From contig JAUIEM010000158.1 of NCBI GenBank assembly GCA_030428695.1, positions 1-20,619 of the forward strand: 20,619 nucleotides of DNA, read 5' to 3'. Position numbers and translations under genes: made by a program. Positions 19,078 through 20,619 of this stretch are shown one piece after another; position 1 is the first letter of the stretch, and each line of letters begins with the position of its first letter. This DNA is from a bacterium. Its GTDB lineage: Bacteria > Planctomycetota > J058 > JAJDCP01. The notes under the pieces are model-generated. The model was not told the origin of the DNA and searched no databases. It saw only the letters and a list, made by a program, of their open reading frames with translations.

Positions 19078-19622
19078 GCACGCGGAACAAGCATCAAAAT
19101 GCTGCACACCCCCCGCTTTTGGTGTATGGTACAGGGGACACAAGCGGACGGGAAACCGTCTCCGGAAACACGAGCCGCTTCATGCGCCGAAACCTCAACC
19201 CAGCCCCCGACCAGCACTTGGCGGCATCCCACCTGGGCGAGATGACGGAGGCACCCCCCGGGGGCGCCGACTCCTCCGGTTAGGATCCGTTTCGGGTCCG
19301 ACCGGCACCGTTCCGGAACGCAACCGTCCGCACCCGCCGGAGGTCGGCATGGGGCCCTGTGCTTTGCCCCTACAACGATGCGCTCTTCCCGTTCCGGGAG
19401 CCTCCGGAGCATCGCTTCCACAGCGTCGACGCGCCGGATCCTTCGCGATCCCGCGCAGCCCTTTTCTCGAGGACCGTGGGCTCCCCTGCCCGCGTCCCAT
19501 CACCGATCGAAGCCGCGCTCGCGCGTCGGCCCGATGGTCGGGGTGGAGGCGCGGAGCGAGCCGCGCGGCCCTCTTACCGGAGCGGAGGTGCGGGCACGGC
19601 CCGACCTCCCTGGAGGACCACG
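19078..19622. other. 545-bp gap before the ligase gene; small palindromes, no convincing gene
   Basis: Just after the giant gene a small stem AGCAT/ATGCT (19090-19103) is followed later by a short T run, which is a weak terminator at best. TATGGT at 19125-19130 could be a -10 box but its -35 partner is poor. A near-palindrome of C and G runs lies at 19250-19268, and CGTTCCGGAACG at 19309-19320 is a perfect 12-bp palindrome. A 33-codon frame at 19182-19283 (MRRNLNPAPDQHL…) lacks a ribosome binding site. The promoter of the ligase gene is probably somewhere here. Confidence 0.5.
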
Positions 19623-20619
19623 ATGAAACGGACCCTGAACGGAGTGCTCGAACGCGCTGTCGAGGTGCGGCCGGGCGGTGTGGCCTGCATCGATCCGAGC
19701 GGCGCGCGCATGACCTACGCCGCGTTGCACCAGCGGGTGCGGCGGGTCGCCGCCGGCCTGCACGCCAAGGGCAAGGGGAAGGCTGACCTCGTCGGCATCT
19801 GCCTGCCCAACGGCGAGGGCCTGTTCGCCGCGTTCTACGGAGTGATGCACGTCGGAGCGATCGCCGTCCTGCTCGATCCCTTCCACGAAGCCCGCCACGA
19901 GGCCGTCCTGCTCGAGAAGGCGCGCTGCCGCTTCGTCATCGTCGAGAGCCAGGAGATGCTCGCGAAGCTGAAGGAAGCCGACGCCGAGCTCGACGGCATG
20001 CTGATCAAGGACCTGATGGTCTGCGAGGAAGAGGTCCCCGACACCGTCGACGACCCCGAAGCCTTCGCGATGTTGCTGTCGACCCGCGGCGCGACCGGCG
20101 TGCCGAAGCTGTGCCCGGTCAGCCACCACCAGGCGATCCGCCGCGCCGAGCTCTACGCCTGGGCGCTCAAGGCCGGCAGCCGCGAGGTCTTCCTCGCCTC
20201 GCAGCCGCTGTACCACCACCCGCTCGCGATCTCGATGCTGGTCGGCTCGGTGCGGCTGACGGGCATCGTCGTGATCGCCGAGCGCGGGGACCCGCGCGCC
20301 GCCCTGATGGCGATGGGGCGCTACGGCGTCAGCCTGGTCCACACCACGCCCCACGAGATCTCGACCTGGCTGCGCGAGGTCAAGGCCGACTGGCGCCTCG
20401 AGGGCATCGTCGGCCGGGAGCCGCTGCGCGCGGGGCTGGTCAGCGGACAGCTGCCGATCCCCGGGCTGCTCGAGAAGGCCGAGAGCCTGTTCGGCGTGCC
20501 GTTCTACTTCCACTGGTCCTCGGTCGAGACCGGCCCGGGCACGCTGCACGACTACGACACCCGCGCCCCGAAGCGGCACCAGGCGATCGGCCAGCCGGTG
20601 CCGGACTCGGAGATCCAGG
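19623..20619 (+). CDS. AMP-forming acyl-CoA synthetase/ligase (ANL superfamily), 3' end outside the window
   Basis: The first 332 codons are present and the frame is open at the window edge. The ATG at 19623 follows GGAGG (19612-19616) by six bases. ANL enzymes activate a carboxylate with ATP to an acyl-adenylate and usually pass it to coenzyme A. The N-terminal part (ACIDPSGARMTYAALHQR near 21-38, then LVGICLPNGEGLFAAFYGVM) is typical. The phosphate-binding loop STRGATGVPK is at 153-162, a PLYHH motif follows (A4-like), and HWSSVETG at 297-304 matches the A5 motif with its glutamate (E302). The usual Gly after the loop lysine is Leu here, and DPF replaces the common NP motif, so the substrate class cannot be assigned. 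The adenylation and C-terminal motifs lie outside the window. Sampled GC is about 63%, lower than in the large genes. Confidence 0.9.
   Translation, partial: MKRTLNGVLERAVEVRPGGVACIDPSGARMTYAALHQRVRRVAAGLHAKGKGKADLVGICLPNGEGLFAAFYGVMHVGAIAVLLDPFHEARHEAVLLEKARCRFVIVESQEMLAKLKEADAELDGMLIKDLMVCEEEVPDTVDDPEAFAMLLSTRGATGVPKLCPVSHHQAIRRAELYAWALKAGSREVFLASQPLYHHPLAISMLVGSVRLTGIVVIAERGDPRAALMAMGRYGVSLVHTTPHEISTWLREVKADWRLEGIVGREPLRAGLVSGQLPIPGLLEKAESLFGVPFYFHWSSVETGPGTLHDYDTRAPKRHQAIGQPVPDSEIQ

Overview
This is a high-GC window, roughly 58-65% in the gaps and about 65-83% in the sampled coding lines (hand counts). It most likely comes from a planctomycete or a close PVC-superphylum relative. The best evidence is a 1,702-residue secreted protein that joins FG-GAP repeats, a PVC-type membrane-bound-dehydrogenase propeller, HEAT-like repeats, a CLPCH haem site and a DUF1080-like C-terminus. 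A membrane-anchored Ser/Thr kinase with a DWG motif and a long TPR tail, and an FHA-GAF-sigma54 activator, fit the same lineage. No rRNA, tRNA, CRISPR array, integrase or transposase was seen.

Layout: the first ~130 bases may hold the start of a leftward gene, followed by an 11-bp inverted repeat and a rightward gene for an unrecognised protein with a glycine zipper and a beta-rich C-terminus (277-1353). From 13821 down to 1306 everything is on the minus strand. In transcription order this is: the FHA-GAF-sigma54 activator (13821-11974); a two-gene unit of a 205-residue Ig-like/transthyretin-like protein (11832-11215) and a 1,314-residue helical protein of unknown function (11187-7243); a haem lipoprotein of the DUF3365 type (7120-6554); a cluster of three GC hairpins with a 51-bp-period direct repeat (6391-6516); a kinase-TPR gene split by a frameshift near 5440 (6299-3076); a 586-bp lower-GC gap full of inverted repeats (2490-3075); and a multi-pass membrane protein gene, also split by a frameshift (2489-1306). 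To the right, on the plus strand, are the giant PVC cytochrome gene (13969-19077), a 545-bp gap, and the first 332 codons of an acyl-CoA synthetase-like ligase that runs off the window (19623-end).

How they may work together (inference): the kinase could phosphorylate targets read by the FHA domain of the sigma54 activator. The activator could then switch on nearby operons. A GG-N10-GC element with a perfect TTGCT -12 box lies just upstream of the haem lipoprotein gene. The Ig/transthyretin-like protein resembles modules that I recall from secretion and injection-machinery cargo, and its large partner has no recognisable domain, so this pair is the best candidate for an undescribed system. 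The two split genes are neighbours. Whether they are real decay, phase variation or assembly error cannot be decided from one sequence.
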